In this document: positions 9,450 through 18,159 of the stretch, piece after piece
How positions within the stretch are numbered: the first letter of the stretch is position 1
Layout: the number at the start of each line of letters is the position of its first letter
Assembly: GCA_027491085.1 (NCBI GenBank)
Contig: JAIXWW010000021.1
Span: 1-64,000, forward strand
From: Bacteroidota bacterium
GTDB lineage: Bacteria > Bacteroidota > Bacteroidia > UKL13-3
Direction: 5' to 3'
DNA: 64,000 nucleotides
Made by a program: the position numbers and the translations under genes
The notes under the pieces: model-generated
What the model was told of the DNA's origin: nothing
The model's database searches: none
Seen by the model: only the letters and a program-made list of their open reading frames with translations

Positions 9450-10391
9450 ATGACAAAAGTATCAGTTATTGGAGCAGGTGCAGTGGGTGCAACCACAGCC
9501 GATGTTATTGCTTATCGCCAATTGGCCGATGAGGTAGTTTTATTAGATGTTAAAGAAGGTTTTGCTGAAGGTAAAGCTTTAGACATTTACCAAACTACTT
9601 CGTTATTAGGCATGAAAACACGCGTAAGCGGAACTACAAACGATTACAGCAAAACTGCTAATTCAGATGTGGTAGTTATTACTTCAGGTATTCCTCGTAA
9701 ACCAGGAATGACCCGCGAAGAGTTAATTGGTACCAATGCTAATATTGTAAAAACAGTTGCTGAAAATGTATTAAAACATTCGCCAAATGCAATTATTGTG
9801 GTAGTTTCAAATCCAATGGATACAATGACTTACTTAGCTTTAAAAGCTACAGGTTTACCTAAAAACAGAATTATTGGTATGGGTGGTTTGTTAGATAGTG
9901 CTCGTTTTAAAGGTTATTTAGGTTTAGCTTTAAACCAACCAACTGCCGATATTCAAGGAACAGTTATTGGTGGTCATGGCGATACTACTATGATTCCTTT
10001 AACCCGTTTAGCTACTTTAAATGGTGTGCCAGTTTCAAATACTTTAAGTGCTGAGCAATTAAAAGAAATTAGCGATGCTACTATGGTTGGTGGAGCTACT
10101 TTAACCAAATTATTAGGTACTTCGGCTTGGTATGCTCCAGGTGCTGCTAGTGCTTTATTGGTTGAAAGTATAGTGCGTGATCAAAAACGTGTAATGCCTT
10201 GCTGCGTAGCTTTAGATGGTGAATACGGACAAAAAGATATTTGTTTAGGTGTTCCTGTTACTATTGGTAAAAACGGTTGGGAAACTATAGTTGATTATAA
10301 ATTAAATGCTGAAGAGCAAGAATTATTCAACAAAAGTGCAGATGCTGTTCGCAATATGAACAATGTATTAAGCGAAATTGGTGTATTGTAA
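9450..10391 (+). CDS. mdh: Malate dehydrogenase
   Basis: This 313-residue NAD-dependent enzyme interconverts malate and oxaloacetate in the TCA cycle. It shows the Rossmann motif GAGAVGA at residues 8-14, the substrate arginines Arg83 and Arg89 in IPRKPGMTRE, Asp150 and Arg152 in LLDSARF, and the catalytic His176 in GGHGDTT. It is the lactate-dehydrogenase-like type of malate dehydrogenase common in Bacteroidota. It stands alone, with 217 bases in front and a strong terminator behind. Its codon choice is cleaner than that of its neighbours, as expected for a highly expressed gene. Confidence 0.97.
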   Translation: MTKVSVIGAGAVGATTADVIAYRQLADEVVLLDVKEGFAEGKALDIYQTTSLLGMKTRVSGTTNDYSKTANSDVVVITSGIPRKPGMTREELIGTNANIVKTVAENVLKHSPNAIIVVVSNPMDTMTYLALKATGLPKNRIIGMGGLLDSARFKGYLGLALNQPTADIQGTVIGGHGDTTMIPLTRLATLNGVPVSNTLSAEQLKEISDATMVGGATLTKLLGTSAWYAPGAASALLVESIVRDQKRVMPCCVALDGEYGQKDICLGVPVTIGKNGWETIVDYKLNAEEQELFNKSADAVRNMNNVLSEIGVL

Positions 10392-10463
10392 TTTTTAGTC
10401 AAAAAAATCAATTTGAATTAATTCAATAGTTATTGTTTTAACCAAATAATAACAACTTTTATT

Positions 10464-10500
10464 AAATGAGTTCGGTAATTTTATCGAGCTCATTTTTTTT
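10464..10500 (+). terminator. Terminator of mdh
   Basis: A 10-bp stem (10465-10474 with 10485-10494, one G-U pair) is followed by a run of eight T residues. It lies 73 bases after the mdh stop. Confidence 0.85.
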
Positions 10501-10637
10501 GAAATTTTTTGCCTAGAGGAATCAAATCAGAAGTAAGTTTTTTTGAAAGAATCATTGTTAATGTTATTTTTCCTTTGTTGGTTTCATTATCAATCTTGTT
10601 TGTTTGGTTTTTGAGTTTATCAACCAAAATCTATTAT

Positions 10638-11267
10638 TTAATAATCAACATAAAGTAGGTATCTAAAATAATTTTCAATTTTATTATCAAGCGAGTCTAA
10701 ATATGAAATGTCATCATCATAAAAATGATAACTTGGCAATGTTGTTTTCAGATTCACCTCGTTACTCCAATAAACTTGGTTGCTTTTGCCTATTGTTCTT
10801 AAAAATCTATCACCAACTTTTATTCGTTTTAAATAAAACCCAACTCTTATTGTTTCTGAGTTTTGTAAATACCAAAAGTATTTTGGATCAATAATGGTTG
10901 TTTGGAAAATAATTCTTTCATTTTGAAGTAAAAAACCTCCTTCTAAGGTATTCCTGTCACAAACCACAAATGGTTTTTTAGTGAATGGTTCATAAATAAA
11001 TGTTTCATCAAATGAACAACTCATATAACTAATAGGAAATGTATCTTTATCAAGATTTTTGATGCTTATGGATATGAAATATCCTGGCAATTTTTTAACA
11101 AAGCCATTATCCCAAATATCTTTTTTCAAAATCTCCAACTTCACATCCAAGTTATAAGTTAACGAATCTTTCTGTGTTGGAACTGCAACTTTTTGTTCAA
11201 CCTTTTCACCACAAGAAATCAAAATTGCAAAAGCAATAAATAAAACAATTACTATTTTTGATTTCAT
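10638..11267 (-). CDS. Hypothetical lipoprotein
   Basis: The N-terminus is a clear lipoprotein signal with the lipobox cysteine at residue 19 (AILISC), so the mature protein should be lipid-anchored. The remaining ~190 residues are mixed alpha/beta with many aromatic residues (YFISISIKNLDKDTF, KYFWYLQNSETIRVGFYL) and could form a beta-sandwich, but I recognise no family. It is a single leftward gene between mdh and the GNAT gene. A two-cysteine segment around residues 75-105 (SCSFDETF and VVCDRN) might form a disulfide outside the cytoplasm. Confidence 0.65.
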   Translation of the reverse strand: MKSKIVIVLFIAFAILISCGEKVEQKVAVPTQKDSLTYNLDVKLEILKKDIWDNGFVKKLPGYFISISIKNLDKDTFPISYMSCSFDETFIYEPFTKKPFVVCDRNTLEGGFLLQNERIIFQTTIIDPKYFWYLQNSETIRVGFYLKRIKVGDRFLRTIGKSNQVYWSNEVNLKTTLPSYHFYDDDISYLDSLDNKIENYFRYLLYVDY

Positions 11268-11315
11268 GAGGTTAAGTTTGCTTATAAACGAATTTTTGAT
11301 TTATTTATTACAATC

Positions 11316-11822
11316 CTATTCTACCAGCAACTGCATCAAATTTACGTCTAACACTTTGTTAAACTTTACACCTACTTGTTTTAAAACACCTATCATAAAA
11401 AAGCCAAAATGCTCATGCAGTTTGATACTAATATCATTGCCTTCGGTAATGCGAGCCAATACTGCTTTTATGCCATGTTTTATGCCTTGCTGCAAGCAAT
11501 ACTCCATCAATGGTTTGCTTAGTTTTTGTCCTTTAAAATTAGGGTGCAAATAAATACTAAACTCTGCTGTTCTATCGTAAGCTGTTCTATCGCTATAACG
11601 TGTTAAACTGGCCCAACCTGCTATTTCATTACCTACTTGGCAAACTACTACACAATATTTTTCGTTATGCGCATCAAACCAATCTGTCATTTGTGCTACA
11701 GTTTTTGGTTCAATATCGAAAGTAGCAGTACCATTTAAAACCGCATCGTTATAAATAGCTGTTATGTGCTGAGTATCGGCTATTTCAGCCATGCGTAAAG
11801 TGTAATTAGTGTGCATTTTCAA
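11316..11822 (-). CDS. GNAT-family N-acetyltransferase, phosphinothricin acetyltransferase-like
   Basis: The 168-residue protein fits the Pat/MddA-like branch of GNAT enzymes, which acetylate amino-acid-like amines with acetyl-CoA. Seen are the N-terminal IYNDAVLNGTATFD, the WASLTRYSDRTAYDRTAEFSI strand pair, the acetyl-CoA loop HPNFKGQKLSKPL, and LHEHFGFFMIGVLKQVG near the end. The last motif is the family's EKFGFxxVGxxxxVG. Two in-frame ATGs (11822 and 11816) overlap the end of the HMG-CoA lyase gene by 17 or 11 bases, so the two genes are translationally linked. The native substrate may be an oxidised methionine derivative or another small amine. Confidence 0.85.
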   Translation of the reverse strand: MKMHTNYTLRMAEIADTQHITAIYNDAVLNGTATFDIEPKTVAQMTDWFDAHNEKYCVVVCQVGNEIAGWASLTRYSDRTAYDRTAEFSIYLHPNFKGQKLSKPLMEYCLQQGIKHGIKAVLARITEGNDISIKLHEHFGFFMIGVLKQVGVKFNKVLDVNLMQLLVE

Positions 11823-12666
11823 ATACTTGATTGGCTAATTGCAAAGCATTTAAAAATTCTGAGTTGTTTAAGCCAGTTTGTAGTTTTTGCTCTTCGAAAT
11901 AAAAGAACATATTTTCGGTAGGCATATTTCCTGTTAAATCATCGGCTGCCATTGGGCAACCACCAAAACCTTTCATAGCGCCATCAAAACGCAAACAACC
12001 ATTTTGATAGGCCGCATCTATTTTTTCCTGCCAAGTATTGGGAGTGGTATGCAAATGTGCTCCAAACTCAACGGTTTTAAAAGTTGGAATTAAGTGCTTG
12101 AATAAATAACTAATTGATTCAGGATTGGCAATGCCAATGGTATCGCTCAATGAAATAATTTTGATGCCCAACAAGTGCATTTCCATCACCCATTTTTCAA
12201 CTATTTCGGTATTCCAAACATCGCCATACGGATTACCAAAACCCATAGAAATATATACCACCAACTCTTTATTATGCTTAACACATAAAGCTTGAATGGC
12301 CTTTACTGTTTCTAAACTTTGGGCAATGCTGCTATTGGTATTGCGCATTTGAAAAGTTTCGCTAATAGAAAAAGGAAAACCCAAATACTTAATTTGTTCA
12401 TGCTGAACAGCATTTTCGGCACCTTTTAAATTAGCAATAATGGCCAATAATTTACTTTTGGTATTGCTTAAATCTAAACCCGCCAAAACCTCAGTGGTAT
12501 CAGCCATTTGCGGAATGGCTTTTGGCGACACAAAACTTCCAAAATCAATGGTATCAAAACCTACTTTTAACAATTGATTGATATAATTAATTTTGGTTTG
12601 AGTTGGAATAAAATTGTGCAAGCCTTGCATGGCATCGCGCGGACATTCAATTATTTTAATAGCCAT
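11806..12666 (-). CDS. mvaB: Hydroxymethylglutaryl-CoA lyase
   Basis: This enzyme cleaves HMG-CoA into acetoacetate and acetyl-CoA, the last step of leucine breakdown. The 286-residue TIM-barrel protein has the start IIECPRDAMQGLHNFIPT (substrate and metal site), the HLHTTPNTW metal histidines and GFGGCPMAADDLTGN with the catalytic-loop cysteine. It is slightly short compared with ~300-residue homologues but complete. It follows yraN by 3 bases and overlaps the GNAT gene, giving a compact leftward group. The other leucine-degradation genes are not in the window. Confidence 0.93.
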   Translation of the reverse strand: MAIKIIECPRDAMQGLHNFIPTQTKINYINQLLKVGFDTIDFGSFVSPKAIPQMADTTEVLAGLDLSNTKSKLLAIIANLKGAENAVQHEQIKYLGFPFSISETFQMRNTNSSIAQSLETVKAIQALCVKHNKELVVYISMGFGNPYGDVWNTEIVEKWVMEMHLLGIKIISLSDTIGIANPESISYLFKHLIPTFKTVEFGAHLHTTPNTWQEKIDAAYQNGCLRFDGAMKGFGGCPMAADDLTGNMPTENMFFYFEEQKLQTGLNNSEFLNALQLANQVFENAH

Positions 12667-12669
12667 AAT

Positions 12670-13038
12670 TTAATAAGTGGTATATGGATAAAATGCATCT
12701 TCAAAATGCAAAATTTCGGTTTCTTGTTTGGTTTTAATAATGGCAATAATATCGAAACGAATTTCGCTTTTTATTGTATGTTTTTCTTGATACAAAACAG
12801 CAGCTTCCACCAAAGTTTTTTGTTTGGTTTTACTTACTGCATTTTCAGGATTTACAAAATTACTTGAACGTGTTTTTACTTCCACTATTACTAAACAATT
12901 TTGGTGCTTTGCAATGATATCAACTTCCGTTTTTTGCTGTTGGTAGTTTCGTTCTAAAATTTGGTAACCCTTATTCAACAAAAAGTCACAAGCTAATTGC
13001 TCTCCAATTTCACCTGTGACTTTATTGTTATGCTTCAT
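12670..13038 (-). CDS. yraN: YraN family (UPF0102) endonuclease-like protein
   Basis: This 122-residue protein of the YraN family has an endonuclease-like fold. Family motifs seen are GEIGEQLACDFLLNKGYQIL at residues 9-28, then the PD-(D/E)XK-type core EVDIIAKHQNCLVIVEVKTR at 38-57 with Asp and Glu-x-Lys as the likely metal site, and RFDIIAI near 95. Its biological role is not established. It opens the leftward group with the HMG-CoA lyase. The upstream 97 bases carry short tandem repeats, described separately. Confidence 0.92.
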   Translation of the reverse strand: MKHNNKVTGEIGEQLACDFLLNKGYQILERNYQQQKTEVDIIAKHQNCLVIVEVKTRSSNFVNPENAVSKTKQKTLVEAAVLYQEKHTIKSEIRFDIIAIIKTKQETEILHFEDAFYPYTTY

Positions 13039-13052
13039 TTTTTTTAGTTCAA

Positions 13053-13139
13053 AGTACTTAGTTTTTAGTACTTAGTTATTTGTTTTTAATAAAATACAAT
13101 CGATGGCCTATCGTCTATCAACTGACAACTAACAACTAC
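13053..13139. repeat. Degenerate 7/14-bp tandem repeats between fbp and yraN
   Basis: Two consecutive 14-bp units beginning AGTACTTAGTT occupy 13053-13080 and differ at one position. Three heptamers of the form CAACTNN follow at 13119-13139 and run into the fbp stop codon at 13136-13138. Just before them TATCGTCTAT (13109-13118) also occurs at 17245-17254, inside the other intergenic heptamer array, so both belong to one dispersed family. Confidence 0.65.
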
Positions 13140-14137
13140 TTATTCATAAACTCAACTACTTTGTTCACCATGTTTTTTGAACCCATAATAATAGGCACAC
13201 GTTGGTGAATGGTTGTTGGTTCTACGTCTAAAATTCTTGTTGTTCCTGTAGTGGCTAATCCACCTGCTTGTTCAGCAATAAAACTCATAGGAATTCCTTC
13301 AAACAATAAGCGTAATTTTCCGTTAGGACTTTTTGCAGTAGGCGGGTAAATGAATACGCCTCCTTTTAATAAATTACGATGAAAATCGGCTACCATTGAA
13401 CCAATGTAACGAGCTGTGTAAGGGCGTCCAGAAGGTTTATCGGTTTCTTTAACCCAAGCTAAGTAATCTTTAACTCCTTGCGGAAATTCAGCAGCATTAC
13501 CTTCGTTAATGGAATAAATTTTACCATCTTCAGTAGTTTTAATATCAGCATGACTTAAGCAAAACTCTCCAATACTTGGATCTAAGGTGAAGGCATTTAC
13601 ACCATTTCCGGTACTAAATACCAACATGGTAGAAGTACCGTAAAGTACATATCCGGCTGCAACTAATTTGTTACCAGCTTGTAAAACATCGGCTTCTGTA
13701 GGCTCAGTGCCTTCAGGAGTTACACGTTTGTATATAGAAAAAATGGTACCAATTGAAACGTTTACATCAATATTTGATGAACCATCTAATGGATCCATAC
13801 AAATTACATATTTTCCATTTTTTGAAAACGTACCTTTTAATGGAATTATTCCTTCATTCTCTTCACTTGCTATTACACAAACTTCCCCACCTTTACTAAA
13901 GGTAGAAATGAAAGTTTCATTACCAATAATATCTAATTTTTTTACATCTTCTTCTTGTACGTTTACACTTCCATGGTCTCCTAAAATATTGGTTAATCCG
14001 GCTTTATTAACCTCTCTACTTATTATTTTAGAAGCAATTCCAATATCGCGTAATAAACGAGAAAGTTCACCTTTTGCAAAGGGAAAATCTTTTTGTTTTT
14101 CAATAACAAACTGGCCTAGGGTAGTAACATTTTCCAT
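13136..14137 (-). CDS. fbp: Fructose-1,6-bisphosphatase class I
   Basis: Class I FBPase removes the 1-phosphate from fructose 1,6-bisphosphate in gluconeogenesis. With the ATG at 14137 the protein has 333 residues, normal for the family, and begins [18 protein letters not shown]. The metal and substrate motif [18 protein letters not shown] is near 110-130, and the [17 protein letters not shown] segment forms the sugar-phosphate site. An upstream ATG at 14212 would add 25 residues unlike any homologue. The gene diverges from the GH92 gene across a 279-base interval. Its 3' end merges with tandem heptamers. Confidence 0.97.
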   Translation of the reverse strand: MENVTTLGQFVIEKQKDFPFAKGELSRLLRDIGIASKIISREVNKAGLTNILGDHGSVNVQEEDVKKLDIIGNETFISTFSKGGEVCVIASEENEGIIPLKGTFSKNGKYVICMDPLDGSSNIDVNVSIGTIFSIYKRVTPEGTEPTEADVLQAGNKLVAAGYVLYGTSTMLVFSTGNGVNAFTLDPSIGEFCLSHADIKTTEDGKIYSINEGNAAEFPQGVKDYLAWVKETDKPSGRPYTARYIGSMVADFHRNLLKGGVFIYPPTAKSPNGKLRLLFEGIPMSFIAEQAGGLATTGTTRILDVEPTTIHQRVPIIMGSKNMVNKVVEFMNK

Positions 14138-14300
14138 AAAATTTAATTTATAATTTGAGCAATTATAATACAAACTATTTAAACTGCATATAGCCTTGAC
14201 TAAAAGCAGCATTTGTCTCTTGAATTTATCTACAAATGAATAAAACGTAATGTCTCCTATAATACGGATGAAAATATATATTATTTAATAATTAATCTCG

Positions 14301-14358
14301 CTGAGACGTTTCACTGAAATGTCTTCCGCAAAAAAGAAGTAACGTGTTACGTCTCTAC
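14301..14358. repeat. Palindromic repeat remnants in the fbp/GH92 divergent region
   Basis: GAGACGTTTCA (14303-14313) pairs with TGAAATGTCTT (14315-14325) through G-U pairs. Near it GTAACGTGTTAC (14339-14350) is a self-contained palindrome followed by GTCTCTAC. The motif GAGACG recurs inverted as CGTCTC at 14350-14355. The arrangement looks like two degraded copies of one small palindromic element and is not coding. Confidence 0.5.
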
Positions 14359-14416
14359 AAATGTTTTTAAATAATAAAATTTATAAAATTCCTTACTTTC
14401 GAATTTTTATAAAAAT

Positions 14417-17179
14417 ATGAAAAAGACTTTCCTTAAACTATCATTTGCCTGTTGCCTATTGTCCTTTGCCTATTACTCAAAGGCGCAAACCAATTATGCT
14501 AAAATTGTAAATCCTTTTATTGGCACTGGCGGACACGGACACACTTTTCCGGGGGCGGTAGCTCCTTTTGGAATGGTGCAATTAAGTCCAGATACGCGTA
14601 TAGATGGCAGTTGGGATGGTTGCAGTGGTTACCATCAAAGCGATTCAGTTATTTATGGTTTTAGCCACACGCATTTAAGTGGAACCGGTTGCAGCGATTA
14701 TGGAGATATTATGATTATGCCAATGATGGATGAATATAGTTTTGATAAGAAAGTTTATTCATCTAAGTATTCTCACCAAAATGAAAAAGCAAATGCTGGT
14801 TATTATAAAGTTCATTTAGATGATGATGATATTGATGTAGAATTAACTTCAACAACTCGAGTTGGTATGCATAAATACACGTTTAATAAATCGGGTAAAA
14901 TGTATATTATTTTAGATTTATCGCATCGCGATAAGTTGTTAGAAGGAAACACAAAAAGAGTTAATGGCACTACTATAGAGGGTTATAGAAGAAGTGAAGC
15001 TTGGGCAAAAGATCAAATAGTTTTTTATAGAATTGAGTTTTCAAAACCGTTTGTTAGAAGGTTATTACTAGGTGATGGAAAAACATTAGTTAACGCTTGT
15101 GCATTCGAATTTGACGTAAAAAAAGGGGAGCAAATTTTTGTAAAAGTTTCCATCAGTGGGGTAGATGAAGAAGGTGCAGCCAAGAACATGCAAGCAGAAT
15201 TGCCTCATTGGAATTTTGAAAAAGTAAGAACCGATTGCGAAGCTTTATGGAACAAAGAGTTAGATAAAATTCAAGTAAAAGGTGGCACTACCGACCAACA
15301 AGTTATTTTTTATACCGCACTTTACCATTGCTTTATTCACCCAAGTATTTACAACGATGTAGATGGAAGATACCTTGGCCGTGACATGAAAATTCACAAG
15401 GCAGAAGGCTTTAATTATTACACCGTTTTTAGTTTGTGGGATACATTTAGGGCTTTACATCCTTTGTTTAATATTGTGCAACGTGAACGAAATTTAGATT
15501 TTATAAAAACATTTTTAGAGCAATACAAACAAATAGGTAGATTACCAATGTGGGAGTTAAGCAGTAACGAAACTGATTGTATGATTGGCAACCATGCCAT
15601 CAGCGTTATAGCCGATGCATATGCAAAAGGAATAAGAGGTTTTGATACAAAACTAGCCATAGAAGCATGCGATAAATCTATTCATAATTTTAAAAAATAT
15701 GGATACCCAAGTTATTATCAAAAGGGATTTTTATCTATTGAAGATGAAGGCGAATCTGTTAGTAAATCACTTGAATATAGTTATAACGATTGGTGTTTTA
15801 CTGAATTACATAAATTTACTAATACATCACTATCATCATATCAAAATTATAGTGGTGAAAACTGGAAGAACTTGTTTAACCCTAATAATGGATTTATTCA
15901 GCCCCGTTCCAATGGTGGATGGTTGAAACCTTTTAATCCAAAAGAGGTAAATAACCACTATACCGAGGCTAATGCTTGGCAATACAATTTCTTTGTTCCT
16001 CAAGATGTGAAAGGCTTGATTGAAGTTTATGGAGGTAAGGCTAATTTTGAAGCTAAATTGGATGAAATGTTCAGTACTTCGAGCAAAACTGACGGTAGAG
16101 AACAAGCTGATATTACAGGGTTAATTGGTCAGTATGCGCATGGAAACGAACCAAGTCACCATATGGCTTATTTATATAATTTTATAGGTAAACCTGAGAA
16201 AACAGAACAAAAGGTAATACAAATTATTAATGAAATGTATTCAAATAAGCCTGACGGCCTGTCTGGTAACGAAGACTGTGGACAAATGAGTGCTTGGTAT
16301 GTTTTCAGTGCCATGGGTTTTTATCCATTTTGCCCGGGTGAAAATAAATACGCTAAAGGGAAATCCATTTTTGATGAGGTATTAATACTTGGTAAAAAGT
16401 TTGAATATACCCCAACTGAAATAGTTGAGGATACCAAATCAAGCACTCCTAATTTTGAAATAAGCCCCATTATCGATGCCGAAAGAAAAATTTTTAAAGA
16501 TAGTTTATTGGTTAATATGTATTCTTTGAATCCAAATAAACCAATTGTATATTATACTATGGTTGGAGCAGATGAACATATATTAATGGAAACGCCTATT
16601 AAAGCATTCACAAAACCATTTTATATTAAAAATTCAGTTAAGATTCACGCACATTCAGATAACAAAATAGAAAATTATTTAAATGAAGCCTACTTCCATA
16701 AAATTCCTCACAATTGGACAATAAAACTCAATTGTAAATACAATAAACAATATACTGCTGGTGGTGATGCAGGTATCATTGATGGTTTATTTGGCTACAA
16801 GGATTGGCACAAAGGTGGTTGGCAAGGTTACCAAAGTCAAGATTTTGAGGCGGTGGTAGATTTACAAGCAAAGAAAGAAATCAGTGAAATTTCATCTAGT
16901 TACTTGCAGGATTCTCGTTCTTGGATTTTACTGCCAAAAGAAGTGGAGTATTTTGTTTCGAACGATGGAATAAATTTCACAAGTGTGGCCAAAGTTGGTC
17001 ATGATTTGGATTGGAAAACAGATGAGAAAATTTTAAAAAAATTAACAAGTCAATTACCTCAAAAAGTAAATGCACGTTACGTAAAAGTGGTGGCTAGAAA
17101 TTTTGGTGTATTACCCGAAGGTCATCAAGGTGCAGGTGGCGATGCCTTTATTTTTGTGGATGAGATTGAAGTGAAGTAG
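14417..17179 (+). CDS. GH92 family alpha-mannosidase with C-terminal F5/8-like domain
   Basis: GH92 enzymes are calcium-dependent exo-alpha-mannosidases that trim mannose from glycans outside the cytoplasm. After a signal peptide (residues 1-23) come the family blocks NPFIGTGGHGHTFPGAVAPF near 32, GFSHTHLSGTGC near 88, GNEPSHH near 575 (containing the presumed acid glutamate) and GNEDCGQMSAWYVFSAMGF near 617. Residues ~780-920 look like a discoidin/F5-8-type carbohydrate-binding domain (VEYFVSNDGINFTSVAKVG, ARYVKVVARNFG). The hydrophobic core of the signal peptide is encoded by tandem 7-bp repeats at 14445-14479. No sus genes flank it, so it is not in a typical glycan-utilisation locus. Confidence 0.95.
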   Translation: MKKTFLKLSFACCLLSFAYYSKAQTNYAKIVNPFIGTGGHGHTFPGAVAPFGMVQLSPDTRIDGSWDGCSGYHQSDSVIYGFSHTHLSGTGCSDYGDIMIMPMMDEYSFDKKVYSSKYSHQNEKANAGYYKVHLDDDDIDVELTSTTRVGMHKYTFNKSGKMYIILDLSHRDKLLEGNTKRVNGTTIEGYRRSEAWAKDQIVFYRIEFSKPFVRRLLLGDGKTLVNACAFEFDVKKGEQIFVKVSISGVDEEGAAKNMQAELPHWNFEKVRTDCEALWNKELDKIQVKGGTTDQQVIFYTALYHCFIHPSIYNDVDGRYLGRDMKIHKAEGFNYYTVFSLWDTFRALHPLFNIVQRERNLDFIKTFLEQYKQIGRLPMWELSSNETDCMIGNHAISVIADAYAKGIRGFDTKLAIEACDKSIHNFKKYGYPSYYQKGFLSIEDEGESVSKSLEYSYNDWCFTELHKFTNTSLSSYQNYSGENWKNLFNPNNGFIQPRSNGGWLKPFNPKEVNNHYTEANAWQYNFFVPQDVKGLIEVYGGKANFEAKLDEMFSTSSKTDGREQADITGLIGQYAHGNEPSHHMAYLYNFIGKPEKTEQKVIQIINEMYSNKPDGLSGNEDCGQMSAWYVFSAMGFYPFCPGENKYAKGKSIFDEVLILGKKFEYTPTEIVEDTKSSTPNFEISPIIDAERKIFKDSLLVNMYSLNPNKPIVYYTMVGADEHILMETPIKAFTKPFYIKNSVKIHAHSDNKIENYLNEAYFHKIPHNWTIKLNCKYNKQYTAGGDAGIIDGLFGYKDWHKGGWQGYQSQDFEAVVDLQAKKEISEISSSYLQDSRSWILLPKEVEYFVSNDGINFTSVAKVGHDLDWKTDEKILKKLTSQLPQKVNARYVKVVARNFGVLPEGHQGAGGDAFIFVDEIEVK
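14445..14479 (+). repeat. Five tandem heptamers encoding the GH92 signal-peptide core
   Basis: Five consecutive 7-bp units related to TTGCCTA (the second and fourth are identical) lie inside the GH92 signal peptide and encode its Cys/Leu/Phe/Ala/Tyr-rich hydrophobic core and the start of the cleavage region. A 7-bp period gives no protein repeat shorter than 7 residues, so the DNA repeat is not a by-product of the amino-acid sequence. Confidence 0.6.
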
Positions 17180-17256
17180 TTAGTAGTTGATAATTGATAG
17201 ACCATGGACCATAGTTAAATAACAATTGTCTATGGTCCATCGACTATCGTCTATTT
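17173..17256. repeat. Palindromic array of ~12 degenerate heptamers between convergent genes
   Basis: Period-7 similarity runs through the whole stretch, for example TTGATAA then TTGATAG, and ACCATGG then ACCATAG. The two halves are inverted copies: 17196-17214 pairs with 17230-17248 in 17 of 19 positions around a 15-base loop. The array includes the stop codons of both convergent genes, GH92 (17177-17179) and porD (17251-17253). It may serve as a two-way terminator, although it lacks T tracts. Confidence 0.7.
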
Positions 17257-18159
17257 ACTTTGTGTAATCGCTTCGTATTTAGTAGCGTTCGAAATATCTA
17301 CTTCACTTAGTAAGTCAACAGCTTTAGGTTTTTCTATGGCTGTAGAACCCTTGTAAATATTGATTAATTCATCGCGCTTGGCATCGAAAAACAGCAATAA
17401 CATAACTGTATTGGGTGCAATGGTATAAACCTTTTTTACTTCTTCTAATGCTTTAAAAATTTGTTTTCTGGCTTCCAGTGGCTTCTTTTGAAAAACATCC
17501 ATTCCTTTTCTGTGGTAGATATAATAAGCAGTTCTTATAGATCTGAAACGCTCGTTTAAAATGTTATCAATTAAATTATAACGTGTTCTTAAATTCCGTC
17601 CAAAAGCAGTCCAACCTGCGGCAGCACCTTTGGCTTGTGCAAGCGAAAGTATTTGTGCCGATTTGTTAAAATAAGGAGTTCCTCCTTCGGGCGAAAAACT
17701 ATCATAATCAAGGCCTAATGCATAATAACAATAAAATGCCAACAGCCCAGTAATTTCAGTTCCATATTGCCCATCAATATAATCAAATCGTTGTTGGTCT
17801 AAATAGGTAAAGTTAAAATTTTCATCTCTAAAGTTTAATAAAATGGTATTGTAATTACTTCCATAAACAGGTCTTCTGCATTGAATCATAGCCACAGCAG
17901 TAATGGCACCACTGGTTTGATCATAAGCCGAAGGAATAATTTCAATACTTAAATCAAACAACTCATTGGGCATTACTTTATCTAAACACCATTTTTGATT
18001 TGAAATAAATGTTTTAATATCTTGTTCTAATCTTCTAAAAATACTTCTATCAGTAATTTCAATCTGATTATCGCTAACTTTAACTTGAACATTAAAGTCG
18101 GGTTGAGCTTGCGCTACTAAGCTAATAAATAGGCAAATAATAAAAAGTAATTTACGCAT
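17251..18159 (-). CDS. porD: Type IX secretion system protein PorD (DUF4835)
   Basis: The 302-residue protein has a signal peptide (residues 1-18, ending AQA) and the DUF4835 pattern: QPDFNVQVKVSDNQIEITD at the mature start, FNFTYLDQQRFDYIDGQYG, FYCYYALGLDYDSFSPEGG and GWTAFGRNLRTRYNLIDN. DUF4835 proteins are named PorD in T9SS annotation and are periplasmic or membrane-associated; their exact role is not settled. Its start overlaps the end of coaBC by 8 bases. The bamD-rpoZ-coaBC-porD order is a conserved Bacteroidota arrangement. The window's T9SS cargo fits the presence of this system. Confidence 0.9.
   Translation of the reverse strand: MRKLLFIICLFISLVAQAQPDFNVQVKVSDNQIEITDRSIFRRLEQDIKTFISNQKWCLDKVMPNELFDLSIEIIPSAYDQTSGAITAVAMIQCRRPVYGSNYNTILLNFRDENFNFTYLDQQRFDYIDGQYGTEITGLLAFYCYYALGLDYDSFSPEGGTPYFNKSAQILSLAQAKGAAAGWTAFGRNLRTRYNLIDNILNERFRSIRTAYYIYHRKGMDVFQKKPLEARKQIFKALEEVKKVYTIAPNTVMLLLFFDAKRDELINIYKGSTAIEKPKAVDLLSEVDISNATKYEAITQSK

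Noticed and set aside
13668..14153. 161-codon open frame opposite fbp
   Set aside because: It is antisense to a fully conserved FBPase and has no recognisable protein features.
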